Part shown: positions 28,328 to 37,854 of the stretch, piece by piece
Layout: each line of letters starts with the position of its first letter
Numbering within the stretch: the first letter of the stretch is position 1
Assembly: GCA_964458705.1 (NCBI GenBank)
Contig: CAYWKD010000016.1
Location: forward strand, 12,318-76,317
Origin: JAAUTG01 sp964458705
Lineage (GTDB): Bacteria > Bacteroidota > Bacteroidia > Chitinophagales > Saprospiraceae
Reading direction: 5' to 3'
Length of the DNA: 64,000 nucleotides
Position numbers and translations under genes: made by a program
The notes under the pieces: model-generated
The model's input: only the letters and a program-made list of their open reading frames with translations
What the model was told of the DNA's origin: nothing
The model's database searches: none

Positions 28328-28957
28328 ATGGATCAAAATCAATTATTGGGACTCATACAGAGTTATCTTACTCCAGAAGTAATGAATCAAATTTCTACTC
28401 AGATTGGTAGCCCAAATCAAGAGCAAACTACTTTGGCGACTACTGGTGCATTGAATACATTAATTGGAGCATTGGCAAAAAATACGCAAGACCCTAGCAA
28501 CGCAACTTCTTTATTCAGTGCTGTTGAGCGCGACCACGATGGAGGAGGGCTATTAGATAATCTGCTGGGCGTACTAACTGGAAAGCAACAGGCAGACAAT
28601 CGCCAAGTAGATGGCTTGGGCATCTTGATGCACTTGCTGGGTGGCAAAACTACTTCTGCGGTAGATATGCTAACCAATTTAAGTGGCATGGACAGAAACA
28701 AGACAGCACGCTTGCTGATTATGCTAGCACCCGTTGTTTTAGCTGCTTTAGGGAAAATGAAGAAAAAGCAAAATTTAGATCCAAGTAGCCTGACTAACGT
28801 AATTCAAGATACTGTAAAAAGTGAGCACCGCAATCAGCAAAATCCTTCTATGAACTTGATTACGCAGTTTTTGGATAGAGATGGCGATGGAAATGTGCAG
28901 AAAGAAATTACGCAGATTGGTATGAATGTATTAAAAAATCTATTTACAAAAAGATAG
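28328..28957 (+). CDS. DUF937 domain protein
   Basis: 209 residues. The pattern MDQNQLLGLIQSYLTPEVM at the start and the Gln/Leu-rich helical body match DUF937. There is a long helical stretch (about 90-145) with a hydrophobic run at about 130-145, and a C-terminal DRDGDGNVQKE that resembles a single EF-hand-like calcium loop. Function of the family is unknown. No signal peptide is seen. It is separated by 68 bp from dut, in the same direction. Confidence 0.85.
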   Translation: MDQNQLLGLIQSYLTPEVMNQISTQIGSPNQEQTTLATTGALNTLIGALAKNTQDPSNATSLFSAVERDHDGGGLLDNLLGVLTGKQQADNRQVDGLGILMHLLGGKTTSAVDMLTNLSGMDRNKTARLLIMLAPVVLAALGKMKKKQNLDPSSLTNVIQDTVKSEHRNQQNPSMNLITQFLDRDGDGNVQKEITQIGMNVLKNLFTKR

Positions 28958-29025
28958 ATCAGACAAAAGGTTTGTCAAGTCATTAAATTTGGCAGACCTA
29001 ATTTTACTCAATCATAAAGTGCTAC

Positions 29026-29460
29026 ATGCAAGTAAAAATTATTAATCAATCCAATAATCCATTACCTAGTTTCAGAACAGCGGGAAGTGCTGGAATGGAT
29101 TTGTATGCTTTTTTGGAAAAGCCTATTAGGCTGGAGTCGCTTGATCGAGCACTTGTACCAACAGGGCTTTTTATAGAACTTCCCGATGGCTACGAAGCGC
29201 AGGTGCGTCCAAGAAGTGGGCTCGCCATCAAAAGAGGAATTTCTGTGCCTAACACTCCCGGCACCATTGATAGTGATTATCGTGGAGAAGTCAAAGTGCC
29301 AATTATCAATCTTTCCAAAGAAGAACAGGTCATTAAATCTGGGGATCGCATTGCCCAAATGGTGATCGCTAAATACGAAAAAATTACTTGGATAGAAGTT
29401 GAAGCTTTGACAGACACTACAAGAGGAGTAGGCGGATTTGGAAGCACTGGAGTGCAGTAG
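29026..29460 (+). CDS. dut: dUTP diphosphatase
   Basis: 144 residues with all five trimeric dUTPase motifs in order: AGSAGMDLYA, RPRSGLAIKRG, GTIDSDYRGEVKV, RIAQMVIAKYE and RGVGGFGSTG. It hydrolyses dUTP to dUMP, keeping uracil out of DNA and supplying dTMP synthesis. A TAAATTTG box at 28984 (a perfect Bacteroidota -7 element) lies 34 bp ahead of the start, but no matching -33 TTG is at the right spacing. Confidence 0.97.
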   Translation: MQVKIINQSNNPLPSFRTAGSAGMDLYAFLEKPIRLESLDRALVPTGLFIELPDGYEAQVRPRSGLAIKRGISVPNTPGTIDSDYRGEVKVPIINLSKEEQVIKSGDRIAQMVIAKYEKITWIEVEALTDTTRGVGGFGSTGVQ

Positions 29461-29473
29461 TAGCACATAAATC

Positions 29474-29701
29474 ATGATGACTTTTAGCAATGAATTGAAA
29501 CATTCGGTCAAAGAGGCGGTTGTTTTTATTGAAATATACAAAAACATAGATATTTACAGATTTGAATTAGCTTCTCATCACTTGCGTATCCTAAAAAATA
29601 AGCATGTTGTTGAATTAACTAGAGATGGCAAAAATTCTCTCTACTCACTCACTGCCGAGGACTTTTATTCGATCATAGGAGTTATGGAGCGAGTAAAATA
29701 A
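29474..29701 (+). CDS. Small hypothetical protein (75 residues)
   Basis: Starts 13 bp after the dut stop on the same strand, so it is probably co-transcribed. 75 residues, mixed alpha/beta composition, no signal or membrane segment, no family recognised. An alternative start is the next codon (ATG at 29477). The coding pattern looks genuine (basic and acidic residues balanced, no internal low-complexity stretch), but support is limited to context. Confidence 0.5.
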   Translation: MMTFSNELKHSVKEAVVFIEIYKNIDIYRFELASHHLRILKNKHVVELTRDGKNSLYSLTAEDFYSIIGVMERVK

Positions 29702-29739
29702 CTAGAGCATTCATTATTTTCCATCTTCTTTTGGTTTGG

Positions 29740-30834
29740 TTACTCTTTGGGCTTGATACTTAGCATTAGAGAAACAATGTGAGAATAAGTATTTTGCTGG
29801 TCGCCCAAATCTGTGAAGGCATAATCTACAACAAGGTTAGACAATTTCAATCCAATTCCCACACTTGCACGAGCTGTCAGATAATCAATTCGCTCTAAGT
29901 CACTTAGGCGCTGAAATTGATTGACGCCTGCCCTTAAAAACAAATAATCGTTATACTCAATTTCTAAACCGGCGGCAGGGTCAATACTAATAGGATCAGC
30001 AGATAATAGTGTGTTGCGCTGACCATCAGTAGTTGCAATCAGATCAATTTCTGGTCGAGCCTTGATAACACCAAAGTCTAGCACATATCCTACTCCAAGC
30101 AGTAGTTGTGGTCGAGTAATTTCGACGGAACTAATCGGAATATCATTGCCTGTAAAAGCCAATACTTGCTTTTCCTCATCTGTAAAGCTGAACGACCAAG
30201 CATTGAAAGTAGTAGTAATGTCCCTTGCCATTAAGCCAAATCGCCAGTTATTTTGTTGATATTGAGCACTCAAATCCAAACCAAAACCCCAGCTATCTGC
30301 AAATGAACCAATGATTCTGCGTACTATCTTGACATTTCCTCCTAAATAGAATTTTCTATCGGCTGCTGTCTTTAAGCTAGTTGCATAACTCAGCAGCAGG
30401 GCATTGTCGGCAGCGGAAAAAGATACAATATTATCATAATTGATTGTTCCGTCATCTTCAAAGAGGGAAAGGGTATTAGGTATATTGTCAATAGCAAAGC
30501 GAATATAAGAGAGCCCTAAACGACTATTGCCATTGGCAAACGGCATTGTAACACCAAAGTAGTCATACTGCCCAACGCCAGCAAACCACTCAGCGTGCAT
30601 TCCTCCAAGTTGCAACCCAACGGATTCTTCATTATTAAGATGAATCAAGCCTGCTGGATTCCAGTAACCTGCCGTTACATCCGCTACATTGGCGACGACT
30701 GCATTGCCTAGGGCCTGCGCTTTAGCACCAATGCCGATGTTCAAAAATTCATTGCTATATTTTCTGCCACCTTCCTGTGCTTGCATTTGTAGCACACACA
30801 AAAAAAATAGTCCGATTACCGATAGTTGTCTCAT
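29740..30834 (-). CDS. PorV/PorQ family outer-membrane protein (PorV2-like)
   Basis: 364 residues from the ATG at 30834, which gives a clean signal peptide (MRQLSVIGLFFLCVLQMQAQ); the open frame upstream of it has no such signal. The mature protein starts with NEFLNIGIGAKAQALGNA and then WNPAGL, the FadL-like barrel start shared by PorV and PorQ, which in T9SS act as outer-membrane partners of the translocon and the sortase. The C-terminus is beta-rich and ends in a short strand. Which of the two it resembles more cannot be settled by eye. It is divergent from mreB across a 663-bp gap. Confidence 0.82.
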   Translation of the reverse strand: MRQLSVIGLFFLCVLQMQAQEGGRKYSNEFLNIGIGAKAQALGNAVVANVADVTAGYWNPAGLIHLNNEESVGLQLGGMHAEWFAGVGQYDYFGVTMPFANGNSRLGLSYIRFAIDNIPNTLSLFEDDGTINYDNIVSFSAADNALLLSYATSLKTAADRKFYLGGNVKIVRRIIGSFADSWGFGLDLSAQYQQNNWRFGLMARDITTTFNAWSFSFTDEEKQVLAFTGNDIPISSVEITRPQLLLGVGYVLDFGVIKARPEIDLIATTDGQRNTLLSADPISIDPAAGLEIEYNDYLFLRAGVNQFQRLSDLERIDYLTARASVGIGLKLSNLVVDYAFTDLGDQQNTYSHIVSLMLSIKPKE

Positions 30835-31497
30835 AAATGAATTAGGTGTTTTGAAAAGTGCAAGAGCAAAAGTAGAACGGATTTTTTGAATCTTTAAGGT
30901 GCATCGCTTTAATTTATAGCTACAAAATGATGATTCGTAAGTAAGTGATGGAGAACAAACGATTCTATTTCTTTTAAAATAATGAACAAGTAAATAACGA
31001 TCAAAGATATATCTGCTGCAGGCAGAAATATGAGACCTATTTTTTGTCCGTCTTCTAATAACCAGAAAATAATCAAACAATCATCATCATTATTCAAACA
31101 CGTAAAGTGGCCAACAAAAATCTTAATACATAAAGTCTAAACATTCTTTTATCTTTAGCTAAATTTGTGTTCTTTTGTGTGGCAAAGCTAGAAAGCAAAT
31201 TTAATCGAGTTACTTTTTTTGCTAAAGTCAATGAGTATCGTTTTACTTTAGCATTAAAGTAGTTAATATATTGAATTTGACCAACGGACGCTTTTAGCGT
31301 GCTATTCACTAAGTATAGGATAGGTGTTAAACAATGACTAGCAATTCTCACAGTTTTAAGTAGTATTTGATTAAACGAAATATGCCCCATCTGTAATTTA
31401 ACCAAGATTTTAGTGACATCTATGATTTAAGAGAGAAAAGTATTTGAAAAATTAGATGTCTTTATCAGCTTTACTAACTGTCGAGTAGAAAATTTGA
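30835..31497. other. 663-bp gap between the PorV/PorQ-family gene and mreB
   Basis: AT-rich. It holds short unsupported frames on the minus strand (for example 31094-31405, Lys/Leu/Ser-rich, no family). I see no tRNA, terminator or convincing promoter pair; it must contain both divergent promoters. A TACTTTTG box on the minus strand, close ahead of the 30834 start, matches the Bacteroidota -7 element, but no TTG lies at -33. Confidence 0.6.
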
Positions 31498-32529
31498 ATG
31501 AAACTATTTAGCTTTTTTACACAAGAACTTGCAATAGATTTGGGTACTGCTAATACCCTCATTATACAAGATGGAAAAATCGTTGTAGATGAACCTTCCA
31601 TAGTTGCTATAGATCGAAAAACTGAGCGTACTATTGCCGTAGGTCATAAAGCAATGCAGATGTACGAAAAGACTCACGACAATATCAAAACGATCCGTCC
31701 ACTGAAAGATGGTGTAATTGCCGATTTTACGGCAGCAGAACGTATGATAGAAGGGATGATAAAAATGAGCGGCAAAAAGAAACGCTTTTTTTCTCATCTG
31801 AGAATGGTTATCTGTATCCCATCGGGCATCACGGAAGTAGAGAAAAGAGCTGTTTTTGAATCAGCAGACCATGTTGACTCAAAGGAAACTTATCTCATCC
31901 ATGAGCCTATGGCAGCAGCCTTAGGCATTGGGCTAGACGTGGAAGAGCCCATTGGAAATATGGTGATTGACATAGGAGGTGGTACAACAGAAATTGCAGT
32001 TATCGCACTCTCGGGCATTGTGTGCGACCAGTCCATACGAATAGCGGGGGATGAATTCACGTCTGATATTATTAGCTATATCAAAAGAGAACACAATATG
32101 CTAATTGGAGAACGAACGGCGGAGAGAGTAAAAATCGAGGTAGGTTCTGCGTTGCAAGAGCTGGACGATCCACCAGAGGATTATCCTGTAAATGGGCGAG
32201 ATCTGATGACAGGAATTCCCAAACAAATTACCATTAGTTATTCTGAAATAGCTGGCTGTTTGGATAAATCCATCTCTAAAGTAGAAGATGCTGTCTTGAA
32301 AGCCCTAGAAGCAACGCCACCAGAATTGGCAGCAGATATTTATAAAACAGGCTTATATTTAACTGGTGGCGGAGCATTATTGAGAGGATTGGATAAGAGA
32401 ATTGCTCAAAAAACACGATTGACTGTTCATATTGCTGATGATCCCTTGAGGGCTGTCGTAAGAGGAACAGGTATTGCACTAAAAAATATTGATCGCTTTT
32501 CTTTCTTGATTGATAGAAAAAGTGTGTAG
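31498..32529 (+). CDS. mreB: Rod shape-determining protein MreB
   Basis: 343 residues. Actin-fold ATPase motifs are present: DLGTANTLI (phosphate 1), DIGGGTTEIAV (phosphate 2) and TGGGALLRGLD (adenosine). It polymerises under the inner membrane and guides cell-wall elongation. First gene of the mreB-mreC-mreD-pbp2 cluster, with gaps of 70, overlap 8 and 121 bp to the next genes. Confidence 0.97.
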   Translation: MKLFSFFTQELAIDLGTANTLIIQDGKIVVDEPSIVAIDRKTERTIAVGHKAMQMYEKTHDNIKTIRPLKDGVIADFTAAERMIEGMIKMSGKKKRFFSHLRMVICIPSGITEVEKRAVFESADHVDSKETYLIHEPMAAALGIGLDVEEPIGNMVIDIGGGTTEIAVIALSGIVCDQSIRIAGDEFTSDIISYIKREHNMLIGERTAERVKIEVGSALQELDDPPEDYPVNGRDLMTGIPKQITISYSEIAGCLDKSISKVEDAVLKALEATPPELAADIYKTGLYLTGGGALLRGLDKRIAQKTRLTVHIADDPLRAVVRGTGIALKNIDRFSFLIDRKSV

Positions 32530-32599
32530 CATGTAGAGTTTGTTTAAAATCAGGTTTGCTAGTCAGCAATATTACATACAAAATGCTTCAAATAGTTAA

Positions 32600-33421
32600 A
32601 TGCGTTCGCTGCTTAATCGTTATGGGATAATTCTACTGTTTGTCTTTTTAGAGGTCATTTCTTTCTACCTAGTGATTAGATTTAACAACAAGCAGCAGGC
32701 AATGTACAACAATACCATTGATCGTTTATTTGGTAATATGTATGAGCGATACAATGAAGTAACTTCCATATTCAGCTATCCAGTAATTGCTGATTCATTA
32801 GCGTACGAAAATGCCCAATTAAGAGCAAAACTCAGCAAAAATCTAAAAACTACAACTTTTGAAATAGATTCTATTAATGTAGATTCATTGAGGGAAGTCT
32901 ATTCGTTCATTGCAGCTAAAGTAGTGAATAACTCTATCAATAAAGATCGCAACTATATTGTAATAGATAAAGGTTCAAAACATGGCATTCAGCCACATAC
33001 AGGAGTAATTACTAAATCAGGTGCAGTAGGAATCATCAGAGAAGTAGGAAAGGAATATGCTTTAGTCATGTCAATATTACATAGAGATGCTATTATTAAT
33101 GCTGCTATTAAAGGTAGCAATTATTTCGGCCCGATGGTTTGGCGAAGCCGTTCACCAATAATCATGAATCTAAATGACATTCCACTTCACGCTACTTTTG
33201 GTATTGGAGATACAGTTCAAACGACAGGCTATTCAACTATTTTTCCAACCAGTATTCCTTTAGGAGTCATTGATACATTTTGGCGGATGGATGGTAGCTA
33301 TTCTTACAATATCGAAATCAAGCTATTTGAGGATATTGCGAAGCTCAACTATGTATATGTAGTCAATCACTTGTATAAAGATCAAATTGAGGCATTAGAA
33401 AAAGGAGGGACAAATGAATAG
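32600..33421 (+). CDS. mreC: Rod shape-determining protein MreC
   Basis: 273 residues: an N-terminal membrane helix (about 8-27), a coiled-coil stretch (about 30-85) and a periplasmic beta domain (VIDKGSKHGIQPHTGVI, then GVIDTFWRMDGSY near the end). This is the MreC order. MreC couples the cytoplasmic MreB filaments to the periplasmic PBP2. It overlaps mreD by 8 bp. Confidence 0.93.
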   Translation: MRSLLNRYGIILLFVFLEVISFYLVIRFNNKQQAMYNNTIDRLFGNMYERYNEVTSIFSYPVIADSLAYENAQLRAKLSKNLKTTTFEIDSINVDSLREVYSFIAAKVVNNSINKDRNYIVIDKGSKHGIQPHTGVITKSGAVGIIREVGKEYALVMSILHRDAIINAAIKGSNYFGPMVWRSRSPIIMNLNDIPLHATFGIGDTVQTTGYSTIFPTSIPLGVIDTFWRMDGSYSYNIEIKLFEDIAKLNYVYVVNHLYKDQIEALEKGGTNE

Positions 33422-33935
33422 TGTTTACTACAAAAATATTTTCCGTTTCCTCTTCTTAGTACTTGCTCAGTTACTTATCCTCAAGCAAATATACCTAGGA
33501 GAAGGTTTTCTGTCCTTTTTTTATTTTTTAGTCTATCCACTTTTTATATTTCTATTGCCACTGCGTACCCCCAGATGGCTAGTGCTACTACTTGGTTTTC
33601 TTCTTGGCATTACTATTGATTTTGGATACAACTCACTAGGAGTACATACTAGTGCAGCTGTATTTACTGCCTTCATGCGTAGTCCTGTGCTTGGGTTACT
33701 AGAGCCAAGAGGAGGATATAACCTAAATGTCAGCCCTACTAAAGTTCGCATGAATTGGGGCTGGTTCATTCAATATGTTAGCATCTTGCTAGCGATACAT
33801 CTATTCATTTATTTTTCAGTGGAAGCATTCACATTTTACTACTTGGGAACAATTGTGAGAGAAACTGTATCTAGCTTTTTGGGTTCTATCAGTATCATTT
33901 TAATTTTACAGATAATCTTTAATCCAAAAGAATAG
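33414..33935 (+). CDS. mreD: Rod shape-determining protein MreD
   Basis: 173 residues, almost entirely hydrophobic, with about five membrane helices. MreD sequences are poorly conserved, and the name rests on size, topology and the position straight after mreC. It overlaps mreC by 8 bp. Confidence 0.85.
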   Translation: MNSVYYKNIFRFLFLVLAQLLILKQIYLGEGFLSFFYFLVYPLFIFLLPLRTPRWLVLLLGFLLGITIDFGYNSLGVHTSAAVFTAFMRSPVLGLLEPRGGYNLNVSPTKVRMNWGWFIQYVSILLAIHLFIYFSVEAFTFYYLGTIVRETVSSFLGSISIILILQIIFNPKE

Positions 33936-34056
33936 TTGGCTTGTTTTATCTTAATAATTTATGACTGATGAAGATTGAAAATTTCAAAAGTTTACTATTG
34001 ATAGGATGAGCTAATTTGAATTTAGATAAATCATTAAATAACCAAAAATCAGTGTT

Positions 34057-35940
34057 TTGGCACAAGATTTAAAAAGCCGTGGGGTATATATTCAAGTCTT
34101 CTTCGCGTTGATGCTGCTCGTATTGATCGGTAAGGCAGCACAATTGCAGATTGTAGATCAAAGCTCGAAGAGCAAAGCAGAATCCACTACGGTGGACAAA
34201 GTGCCTATTTATCCTGCTAGAGGAGCAATTTACGACCGAGATACCAATCTGCTCGTGTACAATATTCCTACCTACAATTTAATGGTAACTCACAATCTTG
34301 TTGATCCTAATATGGATGTAGAGAAATTTTGTTCCATCTTAGGGATCACGAAAGAACAGTACCGCAAAAATTTAGATAAGAACTGGGGAACGAATGGGCT
34401 TTCAAAAGATCAACAATATTCTAAAACCAAACCTTTTCCATTTTTAAGTCGCCTCTCGGAAGAAACTTACGCTCGACTGCAAGAAAGCCTTTACGAATTT
34501 CAAGGCTTCTTCGTTGAACTTCGATATGTGAGAGGATATAATTATCCAAATGCAGCACACGTTTTGGGCTACCTCAACGAAGTGAGTGCTACACAGATTA
34601 AAGCATCTAATGAATATACAATCGGAGATTATATAGGAGCAACTGGCTTGGAGGCAGTCTATGATAAAGAACTGAGAGGAAAAAAAGGCTACCGCTATGT
34701 TTTGAAGGATAACATGAATAGAGAGGTTGGAACATTTCAAGATGGAGCATTGGATGCTCTAAATCGGGCAAAGTCGGGAAAAGATATTATCACGACCATT
34801 GATATTGAGCTACAAGCATATTGTGAATCATTGATGGCAAATAAAAAAGGTGCAATTGTTGTCATAGAGCCGAAATCTGGTGAGATTTTAAGTATGTTGA
34901 GCGCACCTACTTACGACCCTAATTTGTTGGTTTTCAATAGATCAAGAGGTAGAGCTTATACTGAATTATCCACTGATGCAACGCTACCACTCTACAATCG
35001 TGCTGTTTTTAGTATGCAGCCTCCTGGCTCTATTTTCAAAACAGTAGTGGGTTTGATTGCGCTACAGGAGGGTGTAACAAGCATTAATCGCACTATCCCT
35101 TGTTATAGTGGTTATGCTATTAATGGGAAAGTGCAGATGGGCTGCCATAAGCACCCTACTTGTACTAGTATTTCGGAAGCAATACAACATTCCTGTAACG
35201 CTTACTTTGCACATCTTTTTAGGAATATTGTTGACATGAAAGGCTATACTAATCCTGTTGCTGGGCTTGATATATTCAATAGCTACTTAGAGCGATTCGG
35301 CATTGGTAAAGAGTTAGGTATTGATTTTACTAGAGAAAATAAGGGAAATTTTCCGACTTCAAATTACTACAACGAAAGCTATAAAAAAAGAGGAGAGGAC
35401 AGATGGTATTCTTCTTACATCATGTCCGTTGGGATTGGGCAAGGGGAGATTCAAATGACACCCTTGCAAATAGCCAATTTAGCAGCTATCATTGCAAATA
35501 AAGGTTACTATTATAAACCTCACTTTTGTAAACAATTCGTTGAAGATAAAGTGGCTCAACCTAAATATGACCAGTTCAGAGTGCAGAATAATGTATATGT
35601 ACAGCGAAAATACTTTGATCCAATTATAGAAGGAATGGAAGATGTAGTGAGAGCAGGAACAGGCTACCGCGCCTACATTCCGCAAATTCCCATCTGTGGG
35701 AAAACAGGAACGGTACAGAATCCACACGGAGAAGATCATTCCGTTTTTTTTGCATTCGCTCCCAAAGATGATCCTAAAATTGCACTAGCAGTTTATGTGG
35801 AACATGGAAGCGCAGGAGGTTTTATTGCTGCACCAATGGCGAGTTTGATTATTGAAAAATATCTTAATGGCAACATTTCACCAGTTCGAAGAGATCGGGA
35901 GCAATTTGTAAAAACGCTAAATTTGATGGTGTCCCCTTGA
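34057..35940 (+). CDS. mrdA: Penicillin-binding protein 2 (elongasome transpeptidase)
   Basis: 627 residues from a TTG start. A stop codon at 34039 closes the frame upstream and there is no ATG or GTG before the membrane helix (about 11-28); the first in-frame ATG (34111) would cut that helix, so TTG is preferred. Transpeptidase motifs: Ser325-Ile-Phe-Lys328 (SxxK), Ser379-Cys-Asn381 (SxN) and Lys549-Thr-Gly551. The N-terminal pedestal has the YPARGAIYDRD motif. It crosslinks peptidoglycan in lateral growth together with RodA, which is not next to it here. Confidence 0.94.
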   Translation: MAQDLKSRGVYIQVFFALMLLVLIGKAAQLQIVDQSSKSKAESTTVDKVPIYPARGAIYDRDTNLLVYNIPTYNLMVTHNLVDPNMDVEKFCSILGITKEQYRKNLDKNWGTNGLSKDQQYSKTKPFPFLSRLSEETYARLQESLYEFQGFFVELRYVRGYNYPNAAHVLGYLNEVSATQIKASNEYTIGDYIGATGLEAVYDKELRGKKGYRYVLKDNMNREVGTFQDGALDALNRAKSGKDIITTIDIELQAYCESLMANKKGAIVVIEPKSGEILSMLSAPTYDPNLLVFNRSRGRAYTELSTDATLPLYNRAVFSMQPPGSIFKTVVGLIALQEGVTSINRTIPCYSGYAINGKVQMGCHKHPTCTSISEAIQHSCNAYFAHLFRNIVDMKGYTNPVAGLDIFNSYLERFGIGKELGIDFTRENKGNFPTSNYYNESYKKRGEDRWYSSYIMSVGIGQGEIQMTPLQIANLAAIIANKGYYYKPHFCKQFVEDKVAQPKYDQFRVQNNVYVQRKYFDPIIEGMEDVVRAGTGYRAYIPQIPICGKTGTVQNPHGEDHSVFFAFAPKDDPKIALAVYVEHGSAGGFIAAPMASLIIEKYLNGNISPVRRDREQFVKTLNLMVSP

Positions 35941-35949
35941 TTTATACAT

Positions 35950-35974
35950 AGAAGTCGAAAACCGAACGACTTCT
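35950..35974. terminator. Stem-loop between convergent pbp2 and gldE
   Basis: AGAAGTCG and its perfect complement with a 9-nt loop, in the 33-bp gap between the two stop codons and touching the last base of the gldE stop. T runs on either side are poor. It probably serves both genes. Confidence 0.5.
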
Positions 35975-37323
35975 TAGTCCTTAGGTAGAGTTACCATGAT
36001 GTGCTCAATTCGACGCTTCGAAACATCCGTTATTGTAAATGTATAATCGCTGTAAGTGATTTTTTGATTTTTATTTGGAAATCGCTTAGTGATTTCCAGT
36101 ACCATACCCGCCAAGGAATCAGCGTCTCCACGAATGTCGTCAAAGATTTCGACCTGAATATCTATGACTTTGCAGAAATCGTTAATGAGGGTTTTTCCTT
36201 CAAATTCAAAATTAAAAGCATCTATTTTTCGGTAATCCACCTCAGGTTCATCATCAAACTCATCTTTGATTTCCCCTACAATTTCTTCCAGAATATCCTC
36301 TAATGTTACCAAGCCAACTGTACCACCATATTCATCTACTACGATAGCCAAATGTTTTCGTTGTAGTTGAATTTCTTTGAGTAGATCATCAATTTTTTTT
36401 GCTTCGGGTACAATCAGCATTTCAGTACGCACCAAACGCTGCCAATCAAAATTATCATCTTGATCTAATGATCCTATTAAATCTTTGGCATAAAGAATGC
36501 CAACGAGGTGATCTAGATCATGTTCAAACACTGGTATTCTCGAATAGCCTGATTCTTTGACAATGCTCAGCACTTCGTGGTAGCCTAGTTTATTATTCAA
36601 TGCTACTATGTCTATTCTTGGCTGCATAATTTGCTTTACAGCTACTTCTCCAAATTTGAGGATACTTTTTAGTAAATCTGCTTCTTCTTCAGTGCCTTGC
36701 TCATAGCTTACTGTTAGGTCAATAGCTTCATCTATATCTTCTCGACTAGTAGCATTATTTGCCCTTTTGCCGAGCCGATTTTCTAACAATGCCCCTCCTG
36801 AGACTAAAGCAGTAGCAGGTAGGTAGAATAGAGTCCGCAGTGCTATTAGCGGTTTTGCCATGAAGCGAGAAAGCCGAATATTAAACTGATTAGCGTAAAC
36901 TTTAGGAGCAATTTCGCCAAATAGAACTAACAGAAATGTAACACCAATTACAGTAATTAAAAAATGAGCAAGAGTATTTGCTTTTATAGACTCAGGTAAC
37001 AACAGTTGGATAACAAAATCAGATACTAGAACAATAGCAATATTGACAAAATTATTACCGATTAGAATAGTTGCAAGTAACATTCTTGGTTGGCTAATCA
37101 AGTCAAGAATGTTCTTGTTAGATGTTAAGTTTTCTTCTTCTAATGCCTTCTTATCATTGGGAGACAATGAGAAGAAAGCAATTTCCGAGCCAGAAATGGC
37201 AGCCGAAGCCAGCAACAGTAAAGCAACTATTAGTCCTCCAATAATGGCAATGCCAACAGGAGACAACGTAGCTAAAATCAATAATTGGATGAGCCAACTA
37301 GTGAGTATGGGTTCTGCTTCCAA
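35974..37323 (-). CDS. gldE: Gliding motility protein GldE (CNNM/CorC-type)
   Basis: 449 residues. The N-terminal part has membrane helices (about 12-42, 78-100, 110-135) in a DUF21/CNNM domain. Two CBS domains follow (about 215-270 and 280-335; MQPRIDIVALN and GTVGLVTLEDILEEIVG). A CorC/HlyC transporter-associated domain ends the protein. Order, length and synteny (mutY, then ssb, then this gene) match GldE. In Flavobacterium GldE is needed for gliding and T9SS, and gldD normally follows; here the convergent pbp2 follows instead. CNNM proteins elsewhere handle magnesium. Confidence 0.88.
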   Translation of the reverse strand: MEAEPILTSWLIQLLILATLSPVGIAIIGGLIVALLLLASAAISGSEIAFFSLSPNDKKALEEENLTSNKNILDLISQPRMLLATILIGNNFVNIAIVLVSDFVIQLLLPESIKANTLAHFLITVIGVTFLLVLFGEIAPKVYANQFNIRLSRFMAKPLIALRTLFYLPATALVSGGALLENRLGKRANNATSREDIDEAIDLTVSYEQGTEEEADLLKSILKFGEVAVKQIMQPRIDIVALNNKLGYHEVLSIVKESGYSRIPVFEHDLDHLVGILYAKDLIGSLDQDDNFDWQRLVRTEMLIVPEAKKIDDLLKEIQLQRKHLAIVVDEYGGTVGLVTLEDILEEIVGEIKDEFDDEPEVDYRKIDAFNFEFEGKTLINDFCKVIDIQVEIFDDIRGDADSLAGMVLEITKRFPNKNQKITYSDYTFTITDVSKRRIEHIMVTLPKD

Positions 37324-37359
37324 GTTAAATCACTTTGTTCAACAAATAAGTGTAATGTA

Positions 37360-37827
37360 CTAAAAAGGTAAATCATCGTCTGCTGAGTCTGTAACGGTCT
37401 CATTTGCAGGTGCAACTGATGATTGATTGTTATAATTATCACTAGCGGGCGGTGCATCATCTACTGATGGGAAGTTGCTACTACCGCCTTGATTACTATT
37501 TTCTTTTCCTGAAATATTCCTCATGTAATTGGCTACTACATCTGTATTGTAGCGTTTATTTCCATTCTGATCTGTCCACTCTCGGGTTTGTAATTTACCC
37601 TCTACATATATTAAAGCACCTTTCTTGAAGGAATTTTCAGCTTTTTCAGCTAGTAGTCGCCATCCAATGACAGTGTGCCATTCCGTTCTATCTTGCCAGT
37701 TACCCGAGCTATCTTTGTAGCTTTCATTGGTTGCCATTCTGATTCTAGCAACCGCAGCACCGTTTTCTAATCTTTTTACTTCGGGGTCAGCCCCCAGTCG
37801 TCCAATTAAAGTAACTTTGTTTACCAT
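37360..37827 (-). CDS. ssb: Single-stranded DNA-binding protein
   Basis: 155 residues. The OB fold begins at MVNKVTLIGRLGADPEV, and the EWHTVIGW and GALIYVEGKLQTREW motifs are present. A flexible Asn/Ser-rich linker follows, and the acidic tip ends DSADDDLPF, the contact point for DNA-repair and replication proteins. It lies 36 bp ahead of gldE and 27 bp after an uncharacterised gene, in a conserved mutY-ssb-gldE order. Confidence 0.97.
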   Translation of the reverse strand: MVNKVTLIGRLGADPEVKRLENGAAVARIRMATNESYKDSSGNWQDRTEWHTVIGWRLLAEKAENSFKKGALIYVEGKLQTREWTDQNGNKRYNTDVVANYMRNISGKENSNQGGSSNFPSVDDAPPASDNYNNQSSVAPANETVTDSADDDLPF

Positions 37828-37854
37828 TTTTCTGTGTTGTTAGTTTTTCAAATC

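Noticed and set aside
31094..31405. 103-residue minus-strand frame in the mreB gap
   Set aside because: Basic, low-complexity translation with no family features, no clear start signal and lying in an AT-rich divergent promoter region.
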